A DNA stretch of 64,000 bases, taken from Streptomyces sp. NBC_01260 (lineage in GTDB: Bacteria; Actinomycetota; Actinomycetes; Streptomycetales; Streptomycetaceae). This document shows, piece by piece, positions 1 to 10,465 of this stretch; positions within the stretch are counted from its first letter, which is position 1; every line of letters starts with the position of its first letter. The translations under genes and the position numbers were made by a program. The stretch is from NCBI RefSeq assembly GCF_036226405.1, contig NZ_CP108464.1:620001-684000 (forward strand). The letters are read 5' to 3'. The notes below the pieces were generated by a model that saw nothing but the letters and a program-made list of their open reading frames with translations, did no database searches and was not told where the DNA came from.

Positions 1-1027
1 GCCTCTCGCGCAGCAGATCACCGGTGCGGCGCGCGTTCGCCACAATCTCCTCGTCCTCCATCACGGTGAGGACCGCGAGCCCGGCCGCCATCGCCTGGGC
101 GTTGGAGCCGAAGCTGGCCGAGTGGACCAGCACCCGGTCCATCGACGAGTAGACGCGTTTGAAGATCCAGTCCTTGCCGAGGGTCGCCCCGACCGGCACA
201 TAGCCGCCGGAGAGCGCCTTGGCGACGCAGACCAGATCCGGTTCGACCCCTTCCTCGTGCTGGTACGCGTAGAAGTCACCGGTCCGGCCCAGACCGGTCT
301 GCACCTCGTCGGCGATGAGCAGGGCCTTGTACTTGTGCAGCAGCTCCTGGCCGGCGCGCAGGAAGCCGGGCGGCGAGGCGTGCACGCCCTTGCCCTGGAT
401 CGGCTCGACGACCAGGCCGGCCACATCGCCCCGCTTCAGTTCGCGCCGCAGAGCGTCGAGGTCACCGAGCGCGATGGCGGTGTCGGGCAGCAGGGGTGCG
501 AAGCCGTCCCGGAATCCGGCCTCGCCGTTGACCGAGAGCGCCCCGGTGGTCAGGCCGTGGAAGGCGTGCGCGCAGTACAGGATCCTCGGCTTCCCGGTCG
601 CGTACCGGGCGAATTTGAGCGCCGTCTCGACGGCCTCCGTCCCGCTGTTGCCGAAGAACACCCGGTCCAGGTGCGGGCTGTGCGTGAGCAGCTTCTCGGC
701 CAGCAGCCCCGGCAGCGGCTGGCAGTCGAAGCGGGTGAGGTCGGCGAGCGAGGCATCCAGGACGTCGTGCAGCGCCTTGCGTACGACGGGGTGGTGCCGG
801 CCGAGCCCCATCACCCCGAAGCCGGCCAGCATGTCCAGGTAGTCGTTGCCCTCCGCGTCCCAGAAGTGCGCGCCCTCGGCCCGTTCGTAGACCTTGTCGA
901 AGCCGATGGTGTGCAGCATGCGCGGTAGCTGGTGGTTGAGGTACTTCGTGTGCAGCTCGTAGCGCTCGGCGCCGCGCTCCGCGAGGAGCTGTGCCAGATC
1001 GAAGCCCTTGGGCCCGTCGTCCTTCAT
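1..1027 (-). CDS. hpnO: HpnO-type class III aminotransferase (3' end cut by window)
   Basis: PLP-dependent class III aminotransferase, here probably the hopanoid enzyme that aminates a ribosylhopane-derived aldehyde to aminobacteriohopanetriol. About 342 residues are visible. Seen: a PLP phosphate-contact segment [11 protein letters not shown], a [10 protein letters not shown] block, [14 protein letters not shown] with the PLP-binding Asp, and [16 protein letters not shown] with the Schiff-base Lys. The ATG at 1027 overlaps the dxs stop by four bases (ATGA), so translation is coupled and it is the next gene of the hopanoid operon. The C-terminus lies outside the window. By sequence alone it could be another ornithine/acetylornithine-type aminotransferase; the HpnO call rests on the operon. 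Confidence 0.85.
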   Translation of the reverse strand, partial: MKDDGPKGFDLAQLLAERGAERYELHTKYLNHQLPRMLHTIGFDKVYERAEGAHFWDAEGNDYLDMLAGFGVMGLGRHHPVVRKALHDVLDASLADLTRFDCQPLPGLLAEKLLTHSPHLDRVFFGNSGTEAVETALKFARYATGKPRILYCAHAFHGLTTGALSVNGEAGFRDGFAPLLPDTAIALGDLDALRRELKRGDVAGLVVEPIQGKGVHASPPGFLRAGQELLHKYKALLIADEVQTGLGRTGDFYAYQHEEGVEPDLVCVAKALSGGYVPVGATLGKDWIFKRVYSSMDRVLVHSASFGSNAQAMAAGLAVLTVMEDEEIVANARRTGDLLRER

Positions 1028-2985
1028 GCCCCGCTCTCCTTGTGCCCGTTGCCCAGGGCGTTGCGCCCGTGGTACCCGTCGTCGACGGGAAGTCCGTGCC
1101 CGTCGGCCGCGACCGGCTGCGCGGCGGCCAGCGTGGCGCTGATCCGGCCCGCGATCTCGACCGGTGTGAGTCCGATGTCGGCCAGCACCTCGGCGCGCTT
1201 GCCGTGCGCGAGGAACTGCTCGGGAATGCCGAACGTGCGCAGCGGGACATCGGTCCCGGCGTCCCGCAGCGCCTGCCCGACCGCCGAGCCGACGCCTCCC
1301 GCCCGGCTGTTGTCCTCGACGACGGCGACGAGCCGGTGCCGCGCGGCGAGCGGGGCCAGCTGCTCGTCGACCGGCTTGACCCAGCGGGGGTCGACCACGG
1401 TGCAGCGGATGCCGGCGCCCGCGAGCAGACCGGCGGCCCGCAGACAGACGGGGGCCATGACACCGACCGCGACCAGCAGCACATCGGCGTCCTCGTCGCG
1501 GTGCAGTACGTCCATGCCGCCGATCCGGCCGATGGCGGGGACCTGCTCCCCCACCGAGTCCTTGGGGAACCGGATCATGGTCGGGGCGTCATCGACGGCG
1601 ACGGCCTCGCGCAGCTGGGCCCGCAGCTGGCCGGCGTCGCGCGGTGCGGCGATCCGGAGCCCCGGCACGACCTGGAGCAGGGACAGGTCCCACATGCCGT
1701 TGTGGGACGCCCCGTCCGGCCCGGTGACCCCAGCCCGGTCCAGGACGAAGGTCACTGCGCAGCGGTGCAGCGCGACGTCCATCAGCAACTGGTCGAAGGC
1801 CCGGTTGAGGAAGGTGGCGTAGACGGCGACGACGGGGTGCAGCCCACCGGTCGCCAGTCCCGCCGCGGAGACCGCCGCGTGCTGCTCGGCGATCCCGACG
1901 TCCCAGACCCGGTCGGGGAACGCCTCGGCGAACTTCGTCAGCCCCACCGGGTGCAGCATCGCGGCCGTGATGGCGACGACGTCCGGCCGCTCGGCCCCGA
2001 TCGCGGCGATCTCGTCCCCGAACACCGAGGTCCAGGAAGGACCGGCCGCCGGGGCGAGCGGGGCGCAGGTCAGCGGGTCCATCGCACCGACGGCGTGGAA
2101 CCGGTCGGCCTCGTCCTGGAGGGCGGGCTGATAGCCGCGGCCCTTCTCGGTGAGGCAGTGAACGAGCACCGGGCCGTGGAAGCGCTTCGCCCGGCGCAGC
2201 GCGGACTCGACGGCGGCGGTGTCGTGCCCGTCGATGGGTCCGACGTACTTCAGGCCGAGGTCCTCGAACATGCCCTGCGGGGCGAAGGCGTCCTTGAACC
2301 CCTTCTTGGCGCCGTGCAGCGATTCGTAGAGCGGCTGTCCGATGACGGGCGTCTGCTGGAGGACACCCTTCCCCCAGGAGAGGAAACGTTCGTAGCCGTC
2401 GGTGGTGCGGAGCGTGGCGAGGTGGTTGGCGAGGCCGCCGATCGTCGGCGCGTACGAGCGCTCGTTGTCGTTGACGACGATGATCAGTGGCCGGTCCCTG
2501 GCGGCGGCGATGTTGTTCAGCGCCTCCCAGGCCATGCCGCCGGTGAGCGCTCCGTCGCCGATGACCGCGACGACGTGGTCGGGGCGGCCCAGTACCTGGT
2601 TGGCCTTGGCCAGGCCGTCGGCCCAGCCGAGCACCGTGGAGGCGTGCGAGTTCTCGATGACGTCGTGCTCGGACTCCTCGCGGGAGGGGTAGCCGGAGAG
2701 GCCGCCCTTGCCGCGCAGCTTGGAGAAGTCCTGCCGTCCGGTGAGGAGTTTGTGCACGTAGCTCTGGTGGCCGGTGTCCCACAGAATGCGGTCCACGGGC
2801 GAGTCGAAGACCCGGTGCAGGGCGATGGAGAGCTCCACCACACCGAGGTTGGGTCCCAGATGACCGCCGGTCCTGGCCACGGCCTGCACCAGGAACTTCC
2901 TGATGTCCTCGGCGAGTTCGCCGAGTTGTGGTTCGTTGAGCGTCTTGAGATCGTGCGGCCCCCGGATGCTCTGCAGAAGCGTCAT
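1024..2985 (-). CDS. dxs: 1-deoxy-D-xylulose-5-phosphate synthase (operon copy)
   Basis: Condenses pyruvate and glyceraldehyde-3-phosphate to DXP, the first MEP-pathway step; cytosolic, thiamine-diphosphate dependent. 653 residues, the normal length. Seen: [15 protein letters not shown] near residue 70, the ThDP/Mg motif GDGALTGG followed by an NDNERSY segment, and the transketolase-type second-half motif [15 protein letters not shown]. The start is an ATG 25 nt past the ispG stop. Streptomyces usually also has a housekeeping dxs elsewhere, so this is probably a paralogue dedicated to hopanoid precursor supply (inference). It overlaps hpnO by ATGA. Confidence 0.95.
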   Translation of the reverse strand: MTLLQSIRGPHDLKTLNEPQLGELAEDIRKFLVQAVARTGGHLGPNLGVVELSIALHRVFDSPVDRILWDTGHQSYVHKLLTGRQDFSKLRGKGGLSGYPSREESEHDVIENSHASTVLGWADGLAKANQVLGRPDHVVAVIGDGALTGGMAWEALNNIAAARDRPLIIVVNDNERSYAPTIGGLANHLATLRTTDGYERFLSWGKGVLQQTPVIGQPLYESLHGAKKGFKDAFAPQGMFEDLGLKYVGPIDGHDTAAVESALRRAKRFHGPVLVHCLTEKGRGYQPALQDEADRFHAVGAMDPLTCAPLAPAAGPSWTSVFGDEIAAIGAERPDVVAITAAMLHPVGLTKFAEAFPDRVWDVGIAEQHAAVSAAGLATGGLHPVVAVYATFLNRAFDQLLMDVALHRCAVTFVLDRAGVTGPDGASHNGMWDLSLLQVVPGLRIAAPRDAGQLRAQLREAVAVDDAPTMIRFPKDSVGEQVPAIGRIGGMDVLHRDEDADVLLVAVGVMAPVCLRAAGLLAGAGIRCTVVDPRWVKPVDEQLAPLAARHRLVAVVEDNSRAGGVGSAVGQALRDAGTDVPLRTFGIPEQFLAHGKRAEVLADIGLTPVEIAGRISATLAAAQPVAADGHGLPVDDGYHGRNALGNGHKESGA

Positions 2986-3010
2986 GCCGGGCCCCCTCTC
3001 TAATCCTGTC

Positions 3011-4177
3011 TCAGCTCACGATGACGGCGGGGACCCCCGATGGTGTCCCGGCGTCGTCCATGCCCTCAGCGATCTTCAGGGCTTCCTCGATGAGGGTCTC
3101 GACGATCTTCGACTCGGGCACCGTCTTGATGATCTCGCCCTTGACGAAGATCTGGCCCTTGCCGTTGCCGGAGGCGACGCCGAGGTCGGCCTCGCGGGCC
3201 TCGCCGGGACCGTTGACGACACAGCCCATCACGGCGACCCGCAGCGGCACCTCCATGCCCTCCAGACCGGCGCTGACCTGGTCCGCCAGCTTGTAGACGT
3301 CCACCTGGGCGCGACCGCACGAGGGGCAGGACACGATCTCCAGCCGGCGCTGCTTCAGGTTCAGCGACTCCAGGATCTGGAGCCCGACCTTGACCTCCTC
3401 GGCCGGCGGCGCGGACAGCGAGACCCGGATCGTGTCGCCGATGCCCTCGCTGAGCAGCGCGCCGAAGGCCACGGCCGACTTGATCGTGCCCTGGAACGCC
3501 GGTCCCGCCTCGGTGACGCCGAGGTGCAGCGGGTAGTCGCACCGCGCGGCGAGCTGCCGGTAGGCGTTGACCATCACGACCGGGTCGTTGTGCTTGACCG
3601 AGATCTTGATGTCCCGGAAGCCGTGCTCCTCGAAGAGCGACGCCTCCCACAGCGCCGACTCCACCAGTGCCTCGGGCGTCGCCCTGCCGTACTTCTTCAG
3701 CAGCCGCGCGTCCAGCGAACCGGCGTTGACCCCGATCCGGATCGGGGTCCCCGCGTCATTGGCGGCCCGCGCGATCTCCTTCACCTTGTCGTCGAACTGC
3801 TTGATGTTCCCCGGATTCACCCGCACCGCCGCACAACCCGCGTCGATCGCCGCGAACACGTACTTCGGCTGGAAGTGAATGTCCGCGATCACCGGGATCT
3901 GTGACTTCCGCGCAATCGTCGCGAGCGCGTCCGCATCGTCCTGCGTCGGACACGCCACCCGCACGATCTGACAGCCCGACGCCGTCAGCTCCGCGATCTG
4001 CTGCAGAGTCGCACCGATGTCGGACGTACGCGTCGTCGTCATCGACTGCACCGAAACCGGCGCATCCCCGCCGACCGCCACCGACCCGACCTGGATGCGC
4101 CGCGAGTGGCGGCGCATCGCGAGCGGCCGGGCCGGCAGCTCGGGGAGACCCAGTGCGACTGGTTCTCCGGCGGTCAT
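3011..4177 (-). CDS. ispG: 4-hydroxy-3-methylbut-2-enyl diphosphate synthase IspG (GcpE)
   Basis: Iron-sulfur enzyme converting MEcPP to HMBPP, the penultimate MEP step. 388 residues from the ATG at 4177. An upstream in-frame ATG would overlap hpnH by about 35 nt and is less likely. Seen: the family N-terminal block around [10 protein letters not shown] and [13 protein letters not shown], and the 4Fe-4S ligands as CPSCGR plus [10 protein letters not shown] near the C-terminus. It begins 4 nt after the hpnH stop. Its place between hpnH and dxs makes this a second MEP gene carried inside the hopanoid operon. Confidence 0.95.
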   Translation of the reverse strand: MTAGEPVALGLPELPARPLAMRRHSRRIQVGSVAVGGDAPVSVQSMTTTRTSDIGATLQQIAELTASGCQIVRVACPTQDDADALATIARKSQIPVIADIHFQPKYVFAAIDAGCAAVRVNPGNIKQFDDKVKEIARAANDAGTPIRIGVNAGSLDARLLKKYGRATPEALVESALWEASLFEEHGFRDIKISVKHNDPVVMVNAYRQLAARCDYPLHLGVTEAGPAFQGTIKSAVAFGALLSEGIGDTIRVSLSAPPAEEVKVGLQILESLNLKQRRLEIVSCPSCGRAQVDVYKLADQVSAGLEGMEVPLRVAVMGCVVNGPGEAREADLGVASGNGKGQIFVKGEIIKTVPESKIVETLIEEALKIAEGMDDAGTPSGVPAVIVS

Positions 4178-4181
4178 CACG

Positions 4182-5201
4182 TCACCGGTTCCCGCCGATG
4201 GTCTCCCGCGCGGCACGCAGGGATTCCTTCAGCGACCCCATGGTGGCGAGTACGGCGGTGGGCTCGTAGCCGCAGTGCGCCATGCAGTTGGCGCAGCGCG
4301 GGTCCTTGCCGCGGCCGTACTTGTCCCAGTCGGTCTCCTCGATGAGCTCCCGGTACGTCGGCACGTAGCCGTCGCTCATCAGGTAGCAGGGCCGCTGCCA
4401 GCCGAAGAGCGAGTAGTTGGGAATGGCCCATGCCGTGCACGGGAAGTCGGCCTTGCCCTCCAGGAAGTCCAGGAAGAGCGGGGAGTGGTTCAGCCGCCAC
4501 CTGGCCCGGTTGCCGCCCGCGAAGGACTTCTTGAACAGTTCGCGGGTCTGCTCGACTCCCAGGAAGTGCTCCTGGTCGGGTGCCTTCTCGTATGCGTAGG
4601 CGGGCGAGATCATCATCTCGTCGACCTTCAGATCGTCATTGAGGTAGTTGAGGACCTCGATGATGGTCTGCGGAGTGTCGGTGTTGAAGAAGGTGGAATT
4701 GGTGGTGACCCGGAAGCCGCGGCGCTTGGCCTCCTTGATCGCCGCCACCGCCTCGTCGAACACTCCTTCCTTGGCAACCGATTCGTCGTGCCGCTCGCGC
4801 AGCCCGTCGATGTGCACGGCGAACGCGAAGTAGGGCGACGGCGTGAACTTCTCGATCTTCTTCCGCAGCAGCATCGCGTTGGTGCAGAGGAAGACGTACT
4901 TCCTCTTCGCCACCAGCTGTCGGACGATTTCGTCGATCTGCGGATGCATCAGCGGCTCGCCGCCCGCGATGGAAACCATCGGGGCGCCGGATTCGAGCAC
5001 CGCGCCAACGGCCTGGGCCACCGGCATGCGCTGTTTGAGAACTCCGGCGGGATGCTGAATCTTCCCGCAGCCTTCGCAGGCGAGATTACAGGCGAACAGC
5101 GGCTCCAGCTCGACAATCAGCGGGAACTTTTCCCGCTTTCGGAGCTTCTGTTCAGCAAGGTACGTCGCAATCTTGATGGTCTGACGGAGTGGCATGGCCA
5201 T
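4182..5201 (-). CDS. hpnH: Adenosyl-hopene transferase HpnH (radical SAM)
   Basis: Radical SAM enzyme that adds a 5'-deoxyadenosyl group to diploptene, giving adenosylhopane, the first committed side-chain step. 339 residues. The CX3CX2C cluster motif is at residues 38-45 (CNLACEGC), followed by the GGEP-type SAM-binding block ([10 protein letters not shown]) and a C-terminal Cys-rich segment ([13 protein letters not shown]). A strong Shine-Dalgarno AGGAGGTGA embedded in the end of hpnG precedes the ATG by 8 nt. It is followed 4 nt later by ispG. Confidence 0.95.
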   Translation of the reverse strand: MAMPLRQTIKIATYLAEQKLRKREKFPLIVELEPLFACNLACEGCGKIQHPAGVLKQRMPVAQAVGAVLESGAPMVSIAGGEPLMHPQIDEIVRQLVAKRKYVFLCTNAMLLRKKIEKFTPSPYFAFAVHIDGLRERHDESVAKEGVFDEAVAAIKEAKRRGFRVTTNSTFFNTDTPQTIIEVLNYLNDDLKVDEMMISPAYAYEKAPDQEHFLGVEQTRELFKKSFAGGNRARWRLNHSPLFLDFLEGKADFPCTAWAIPNYSLFGWQRPCYLMSDGYVPTYRELIEETDWDKYGRGKDPRCANCMAHCGYEPTAVLATMGSLKESLRAARETIGGNR

Positions 5202-5206
5202 CTAGC

Positions 5207-5866
5207 TCACCTCCTGGGGAGCAGCAAAGATCGGTGCCATTCATAGAAAGCCGGTAGGACGGCACGAAGAACGCGGAATGCCGATATTCCACCGCGGACC
5301 GTGCCGATGCGGACGAGCTCATGCTCTGGAGCGTCCACGACCACCCGTACGGCCGCAACCGGGCGCGGCCCGGAGCGCAGGGCGGTGCGCAGAGTGACGG
5401 CGGACTCCATGTCCACCGCGATCGCTCCCGTGGACCGCAGCTCGGCCCGCTCATGCCCGCGTACGACATGGTCGGAGCCGGTCAGCGGACCGGTGTGGAC
5501 GGTGCGTCCCGGTACTGCTCTGGCCAGGGCGTCGGCAAGCAGTTCGGTGCCGGTGCAGGCGGCCGACTCCCCGGCGAACCGGGTCTCGTCGGCCACCACC
5601 AGATCTCCGGGGTGCATGCCGGGCGTCAGCCCGGCACAGAACCCCGAGGCGATGACCGCGGCGCCGAACGCCCGGCCCTCGCCGAGCGCCCGCGCCACGG
5701 CGGTTTCGGCCGCCTTGGGCCCCATGCCCGTACGGAGTACGGTCACCGGGCCCGGGGCCTTGTCCGCCCTGCTCCTGCCGGTGCGCAGGGCGAGCTGTTC
5801 GATGCCGAGCGCGCAGGCGATCAGCAGCGGGTCAGCGGGGCCGGGCGGCCCCGCGGGTTCGCCCAT
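5207..5866 (-). CDS. hpnG: Hopanoid-associated nucleoside phosphorylase HpnG
   Basis: Phosphorylase-family enzyme expected to remove adenine from adenosylhopane, giving phosphoribosylhopane. 219 residues, with phosphorylase-superfamily blocks TVLRTGMGPKAAE, ASGFCAGLTPGMHPGDLVVAD, and AIAVDMESAV where the Glu binds the ribose. The ATG shares one base with the shc stop (TGATG), so it is tightly coupled to the cyclase, and it lies just upstream of hpnH, its biochemical predecessor. The adenosylhopane role is from the known family and context. Confidence 0.9.
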   Translation of the reverse strand: MGEPAGPPGPADPLLIACALGIEQLALRTGRSRADKAPGPVTVLRTGMGPKAAETAVARALGEGRAFGAAVIASGFCAGLTPGMHPGDLVVADETRFAGESAACTGTELLADALARAVPGRTVHTGPLTGSDHVVRGHERAELRSTGAIAVDMESAVTLRTALRSGPRPVAAVRVVVDAPEHELVRIGTVRGGISAFRVLRAVLPAFYEWHRSLLLPRR

Positions 5867-7869
5867 CAGGCCCCCTCACGGACGGCGGTGCGGCCGGCGA
5901 AGGGGTCGCCGTGCACATACCGCCCGAGTGCGGTCAGCGGGAAGACCTGCCGGTAGAGGTGGTAGTTGATGGAGAAGTCCCAGGGGAAGCCGGTACCGGT
6001 GAAGTACGGCTCGTCCCAGGAGCCGTCGGCCTGCTGGGTCCCGGTGAGCCAGGCGACCCCGCGGGCCACGGCCGTGGTGTCCCGCCGGTCCGCGGCAAGG
6101 AGTGCGAGCAGCGCCCAGGCCGTCTGGGACGCGGTCGAGGCTCCGTGGCCGATCCACTTGTCCTCGTTGTACGAGCGCAGGTCCTCGCCCCAGCCGCCGT
6201 CGTCGTTCTGGACGGACTCCAGCCATTGGACCGCGCGGCGGATCGAGGGATGCGCCGCGGGCAGTCCGGCGGCGACCAACGCGGGCACCACCGACCCTGT
6301 TCCGTACACGTAGTTGACGCCCCACCGGCCGAACCAGCCGCCTGCGACGTCCTGTTCGGCGAGCAGCCATTCAATGCCGCGCCGGGTGACGGGGTTCGCG
6401 GAATGGCCCTCGATGGCGAGCATCTCCACCACGTGCCCGGTGACGTCCGCGGACGGCGGGTCGATGACCTCGCCGAAGTCGCAGAAGGGCAGCCGGTTGG
6501 GGAACGGGCTGGTGTTGTCGGCGTCGAACGCTCCCCAGGCGCCGTTGCGGGACTGCATGCCGACGTTCCAGCGCACCCCCCGCTCGATGGCGGCCTCGAT
6601 CCGTGCCGGATCCGGGTGGCGGACCCGGCGCAGCGCGAGGACCACCTCCGCGGTGTCGTCGATATCGGGGTAGTTGTCGTTGTGGAACTCGAACGCCCAG
6701 CCGCCCGGGGAGAGTTGGGGCCTGCGCACCGACCAGTCGCCCGGCCGGGCGATTTCCTCGTCGAGCATCCAGTCCGCCGCTTTCACGAGCGCCGGGTGAT
6801 CGGGGCTCACTCCGGCGTCGGCGAGCGCGATGGTGGCGAGACAGGTGTCCCAGACCGGGGACTGGCAGGCCTCGATCATGCGGGCGCCGTCCTCGCGCCA
6901 GACCGCGAACCGGTCCAGCGAGGCGAGTCCGGCCCGCATCACCGGGTGGTCGAGGTCGTAGCCCAGCAGATGCAGCGCGATGACGGAGTAGACGGCGGGC
7001 GGCTGGATCCCGCCCCAGCAGCCGTCGTTCTCCTGGCGTTCGATGATCCAGCGGGCGGCCGCGTTCATGGCGAGACGGCGGACTCTGCGCGGGGCGATCC
7101 GGTGATAGAGGTGCAGCGCCTTGTCGAGGCGCTGGAAGACACCGTCCCAACTGGCCGCCGGAGCAGGGGGCCTGGCCGGGTTCGGTTCGCCCGGGTCGGT
7201 GTGCAGCTCGTCCAGCGCGAAGGGGGCGGGCCGGACCGGCCGCTTCGCGGAGACGACCGTGAGCGGCACGATGGTCTGGCGGGCCCAGCAGCCGAAGTCG
7301 TAGATATTGAGCGGGACCCACTTGGGGAAGAACATCAGCTCGGGCGGGAGCTCCGGCAGGTCGTCCCATTTCCACCAGCCGAACAGGGCCAGCCAGATCC
7401 GGGTGAACACCCGGCTCGCCGCGATTCCGCCCTGTTCCCTGACCCACCCCGCGGCACGGACCATGTGCGGGTCCTGCGGCCGGTCACCGGCCAGCCGCAG
7501 TGCCACGTACGCCTCGATGGTGGCGGAGAGGTCCCCGGGGCCGCCGTGGAACGTGGCCCAGGTGCCGTCACCGAGCTGCTCGCCGCGGATGAAGCGGCCG
7601 GCCGCCTGGACCGTGGCGGAATCCTGGATTCCGAGGAACTGGCGGAGCAGGAGGTCCTCGGCGTCCATGGTGACGTTGGTGGCGAGGTCGCCCTTCCACC
7701 AGCCCTGCTCGTCCTGCTTGCCGAGGAGATGCTCCACCGAGCGTTCCGCGGCCCGCCGCGCGGCGGCCAGTACGTCGTCCGCGGCGGTGGTTGATTCGGT
7801 TGTCGGTCTACTGGCCGAGGCTGCGCGGGGATCCACAGCCCCGGGGCTTCCGTCGGTCGTCGCTGTCAT
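5866..7869 (-). CDS. shc: Squalene-hopene cyclase
   Basis: Membrane-associated class II triterpene cyclase converting squalene to hopene/hopanol. 667 residues, typical length. Seen: the catalytic Asp-rich motif as DIDDTAE (family consensus DxDDTA) near residue 400, and repeated QW motifs such as QDEQGWWKGDL, QNDDGGWGEDL and QQADGSWDEPYF. The ATG at 7869 has GAAGGGG a few nt upstream. A 107-bp spacer with a GC hairpin separates it from the preceding prenyl synthase gene; downstream it overlaps hpnG by one base. Confidence 0.97.
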   Translation of the reverse strand: MTATTDGSPGAVDPRAASASRPTTESTTAADDVLAAARRAAERSVEHLLGKQDEQGWWKGDLATNVTMDAEDLLLRQFLGIQDSATVQAAGRFIRGEQLGDGTWATFHGGPGDLSATIEAYVALRLAGDRPQDPHMVRAAGWVREQGGIAASRVFTRIWLALFGWWKWDDLPELPPELMFFPKWVPLNIYDFGCWARQTIVPLTVVSAKRPVRPAPFALDELHTDPGEPNPARPPAPAASWDGVFQRLDKALHLYHRIAPRRVRRLAMNAAARWIIERQENDGCWGGIQPPAVYSVIALHLLGYDLDHPVMRAGLASLDRFAVWREDGARMIEACQSPVWDTCLATIALADAGVSPDHPALVKAADWMLDEEIARPGDWSVRRPQLSPGGWAFEFHNDNYPDIDDTAEVVLALRRVRHPDPARIEAAIERGVRWNVGMQSRNGAWGAFDADNTSPFPNRLPFCDFGEVIDPPSADVTGHVVEMLAIEGHSANPVTRRGIEWLLAEQDVAGGWFGRWGVNYVYGTGSVVPALVAAGLPAAHPSIRRAVQWLESVQNDDGGWGEDLRSYNEDKWIGHGASTASQTAWALLALLAADRRDTTAVARGVAWLTGTQQADGSWDEPYFTGTGFPWDFSINYHLYRQVFPLTALGRYVHGDPFAGRTAVREGA

Positions 7870-7916
7870 GGCTTCCCCTTCGTGCAGTTGGTCCTCTGCT
7901 GTGCTGGGGTCTCCGT

Positions 7917-7945
7917 CGGCCGGCGCCCGTGACGAACGCCGGCCG
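7917..7945 (-). promoter_or_regulatory. Intercistronic hairpin between prenyl synthase and shc
   Basis: Nine-base perfect arms CGGCCGGCG (7917-7925) and CGCCGGCCG (7937-7945) with an 11-nt loop, followed by no U-run. It sits inside the hopanoid operon about 50 nt upstream of shc. It may attenuate or stabilise the mRNA; no function is shown by the sequence itself. Confidence 0.4.
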
Positions 7946-7976
7946 GCGACTGCGAGTCATATGGACCAGATGGCGA

Positions 7977-9080
7977 TCATCTCTTTCGTACGACGACGAA
8001 GTCCGCGAGCGCCGTGAGCTGCGCCCGCACGGTTTGCGGCATGTCGACACCGTGCAGCGCCTCGATGGCGACCGCATGCTGACGACGCGCCTCCTGAGCG
8101 GTCCATTCGCGGCCGCCCGCCTCCTCGATGAGTGCCGCACGGGCGGCGAACTCCTCTTCGGAGAAGCTGTCGAAGTCGCTGCTCTTCGCGTCGGCGGCGA
8201 GCAGCTCGCCCAGGCGCTCGGAGGCCGGTCCGCCCGCGGCGAGCGCGGCGACGACCGGCAGGGACTTCTTGCGCTGGCGCAGATCACTCCAGGTCTGCTT
8301 GCCGGTGGTCTCCGGGTCGCCCCAGATCCCGAGCAGGTCGTCGACCGCCTGGAAGGCGAGGCCCAGGTGGTAGCCGTATGCCTCCAGGACGTCGGCGGTG
8401 CGGTCGTCGGCACCGCCGAGCACCGCGCCGATGGAGCAGGCGCAGGCGAGCAGGGCGCCCGTCTTGTTGCCCTCCATCTCCAGACACTCCTCGACGGTGA
8501 CCCGCTCACGGTGCTCGTAGGAGATGTCCTGAGCCTGCCCGTCGATGAGCTTGCGGGTGGCCGTGGTCAGCCGCCGGGCCGCCCGGCCCGCCTCGACCGT
8601 CCCGAGCTCCAGCAGGACCTCGTTGGCCAGCGCGAAGAGCGCGTCGCCGACCAGGATCGCCTGGGCGGGGCCGTGCACCTTCCACACCGTGTCGCGGTGG
8701 CGCCGCTGCTCGTCGCCGTCCATCAGGTCGTCGTGCAGCAGCGAGAAGTTGTGCACGAGTTCGACGGCCACGGCGCCGGGGATGCCGGCCTCCGCGGCGG
8801 CGCCGGCCGCTTCCGCGGACAGCAGGGCCAGCGCCGGGCGCACGGCCTTGCCGCCGTCGCCGTCGGAGGGCCTGCCCTGGGCATCGATCCAGCCGAAGTG
8901 GTAGGCGGCCACGGTGTCCATGGGCGGTGCGAGCCGGTCAACGGCGGCCCGGAGCACCGGCGTGGAAAGGGCCCGTCCGCGCTCCAGAAGCGCGGTGACG
9001 TCCGTGGTGTCCGCCACGGTGTCGGAAGCCGGATTCGCCGGGGTCACTGACTCTCCTCTTGTTCCGGTGGTACTGCTCAT
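7977..9080 (-). CDS. Polyprenyl (farnesyl-type) diphosphate synthase
   Basis: Trans-prenyltransferase elongating allylic diphosphates with IPP, expected to supply the C15 units for squalene. 367 residues from the ATG at 9080. Seen: first Asp-rich motif LLHDDLMDGD (DDxxD), second motif FQAVDDLLGIWGD, and a KxxR-type loop near the N-terminus (GKAVRPAL). The ATG overlaps the hpnE stop (ATGA) and follows AGGAGG by 4 nt. An in-frame GTG at 9047 with AGAGGAGAG upstream is an equally plausible internal start. The open frame upstream of 9080 is only the antisense of hpnE codon bias. Product chain length cannot be read from the sequence with certainty. Confidence 0.92.
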   Translation of the reverse strand: MSSTTGTRGESVTPANPASDTVADTTDVTALLERGRALSTPVLRAAVDRLAPPMDTVAAYHFGWIDAQGRPSDGDGGKAVRPALALLSAEAAGAAAEAGIPGAVAVELVHNFSLLHDDLMDGDEQRRHRDTVWKVHGPAQAILVGDALFALANEVLLELGTVEAGRAARRLTTATRKLIDGQAQDISYEHRERVTVEECLEMEGNKTGALLACACSIGAVLGGADDRTADVLEAYGYHLGLAFQAVDDLLGIWGDPETTGKQTWSDLRQRKKSLPVVAALAAGGPASERLGELLAADAKSSDFDSFSEEEFAARAALIEEAGGREWTAQEARRQHAVAIEALHGVDMPQTVRAQLTALADFVVVRKR

Positions 9081-10465
9081 GCCGCCTCCTGCAGCGGATG
9101 TTCGTGGGGGCGGCCGAGTGCCAGGAGTGCGGCGTCCGCGGCGCCGGCACCGCTGCGGACGGCGCCCTCCATCGTGGCCGGCCAGCCGGTGGCGGTCCAT
9201 GCGCCGGCCAGGAAGAGGCCGGGGGCCGCGGTGCGGGTCCCGGGACGGAGCCTGCCGACTCCGGGGGCGGGCGCGAAGGTCGCCGTCCGCTCCCGGGTGA
9301 CGAAGAAGTCCCTGATCCCCGCGGAGCGGGCGGCCGGCAGCAGCCGCTCCAGCTCGGGCAGGTAGCGCGCGCGCAGTTCGGCGACGGGCAGATCGATCTC
9401 CTCGTCGGCCGCGGACTGGGAGACCGCGAGGTACTGCCCGGGTCCGGTGAGGCCCGAGGCCTCGGTGCGGTCGAAGACCCACTGGACCGGCGAGCCGAGC
9501 GCGGTGAAGAACGGCCGCCGCAGCACCTTGCGGTCGTATACCACGTGCACGTTGAGGATCGGCGAGCTGCCGATCTCCAGCAGCCGCTCCGGTGCGTCGA
9601 GCGCGCCCTCGGGCAGCAGGTCGTGGGTCTCGTGCTGCGGCACGGCCAGTACGACGGTGTCCGCCTCGATGCGCTCGGCTCCGGTGTCGACCACCCAGCG
9701 TCCGTCGTCGCCGCGGCTGAGCGCTCCGGCCTTCGTCCGCAGTTCGGTGCGGACACCGGCGGAGTCCAGGGCCTTGCGGCTCAGGGTGTCGTGAATGTCG
9801 CCGAGCGGCACACTCGCCCAGCCGATGTCGGCGGCGCCGGGATCGGAGAGGAGGCCGGTCTTGAAGACCTTCGCGGCGAGCGCGAGCGAGGAGTTCGGCG
9901 CGGTGGCGTTGAGCGTGGCGACGCCGACCAGGTCCCAGAGGGCCTCGATGGTGCGCGGCGACTGGCCGTGCCGGGCGAGCCAGCTGCCGAAGTCGATGTC
10001 GTCCAGCGCCGGATCGTCCGGGTCGAGCCGGCCGAGGGCCAGCGCGGCGCGCCCCACGCCCGCTCGCTCGGCGAGCGAGAGGTGCGGGTATCCGGCGAGC
10101 CCGGCGGCGAGGTGGAACGGGACCGGCAGCCCATTGCGGCGCAGCCGCCCGAGACGGGGGCCCGAGGGCCGTCCGACGTCGAGAACAGGCACGTCCAAAC
10201 GGTTTTGCAGGGGGGCCAGGCGGGCTCCGTCGACACGGTCGAGGAACCATCGGTAGGCGGTGCAGCAGCGCAGATAGACGTGCTGGCCGTTGTCGACCGT
10301 CAGCTCGCCGCGCCGGAAGGAGAAGGCGAGGCCACCGAGCCGGGGCCGCCCTTCGAGCAGGGTCACGTCAAGCCCGGCGTCGGCCAGGCGCAGGGCGGAC
10401 GTGATGCCGGCGAGCCCGCCGCCGATCACCACCGCCCGGGAGGAGCGCAGGCTGTCGTCCGTCAT
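9077..10465 (-). CDS. hpnE: Hydroxysqualene dehydroxylase HpnE (FAD-dependent)
   Basis: Flavoprotein of the amine-oxidase/phytoene-desaturase fold that reduces hydroxysqualene to squalene, the last step of the HpnCDE route. 462 residues. The N-terminal dinucleotide-binding motif is VVIGGGLAGITSALRLADAG, with the second FAD contact LLEGRPRLGG after it; the C-terminus has GLFLAGAWTATGWPATMEGA, the usual FAD-closing block. The ATG at 10465 overlaps the stop of the 40-codon ORF upstream (ATGA), and its own stop overlaps the prenyl synthase start. Confidence 0.93.
   Translation of the reverse strand: MTDDSLRSSRAVVIGGGLAGITSALRLADAGLDVTLLEGRPRLGGLAFSFRRGELTVDNGQHVYLRCCTAYRWFLDRVDGARLAPLQNRLDVPVLDVGRPSGPRLGRLRRNGLPVPFHLAAGLAGYPHLSLAERAGVGRAALALGRLDPDDPALDDIDFGSWLARHGQSPRTIEALWDLVGVATLNATAPNSSLALAAKVFKTGLLSDPGAADIGWASVPLGDIHDTLSRKALDSAGVRTELRTKAGALSRGDDGRWVVDTGAERIEADTVVLAVPQHETHDLLPEGALDAPERLLEIGSSPILNVHVVYDRKVLRRPFFTALGSPVQWVFDRTEASGLTGPGQYLAVSQSAADEEIDLPVAELRARYLPELERLLPAARSAGIRDFFVTRERTATFAPAPGVGRLRPGTRTAAPGLFLAGAWTATGWPATMEGAVRSGAGAADAALLALGRPHEHPLQEAA

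Noticed and set aside
991..3003. Long rightward open frame opposite dxs
   Set aside because: It is the antisense frame produced by GC-rich third positions of dxs; no domain, no ribosome site. The same holds for 5911-7794, 41835-43583 and 44822-46504.
9081..10250. Very long N-terminal extension of the prenyl synthase frame
   Set aside because: The extension overlaps hpnE on the same strand in another frame and has Arg/Pro-rich shadow composition; the real start is at 9080 or 9047.
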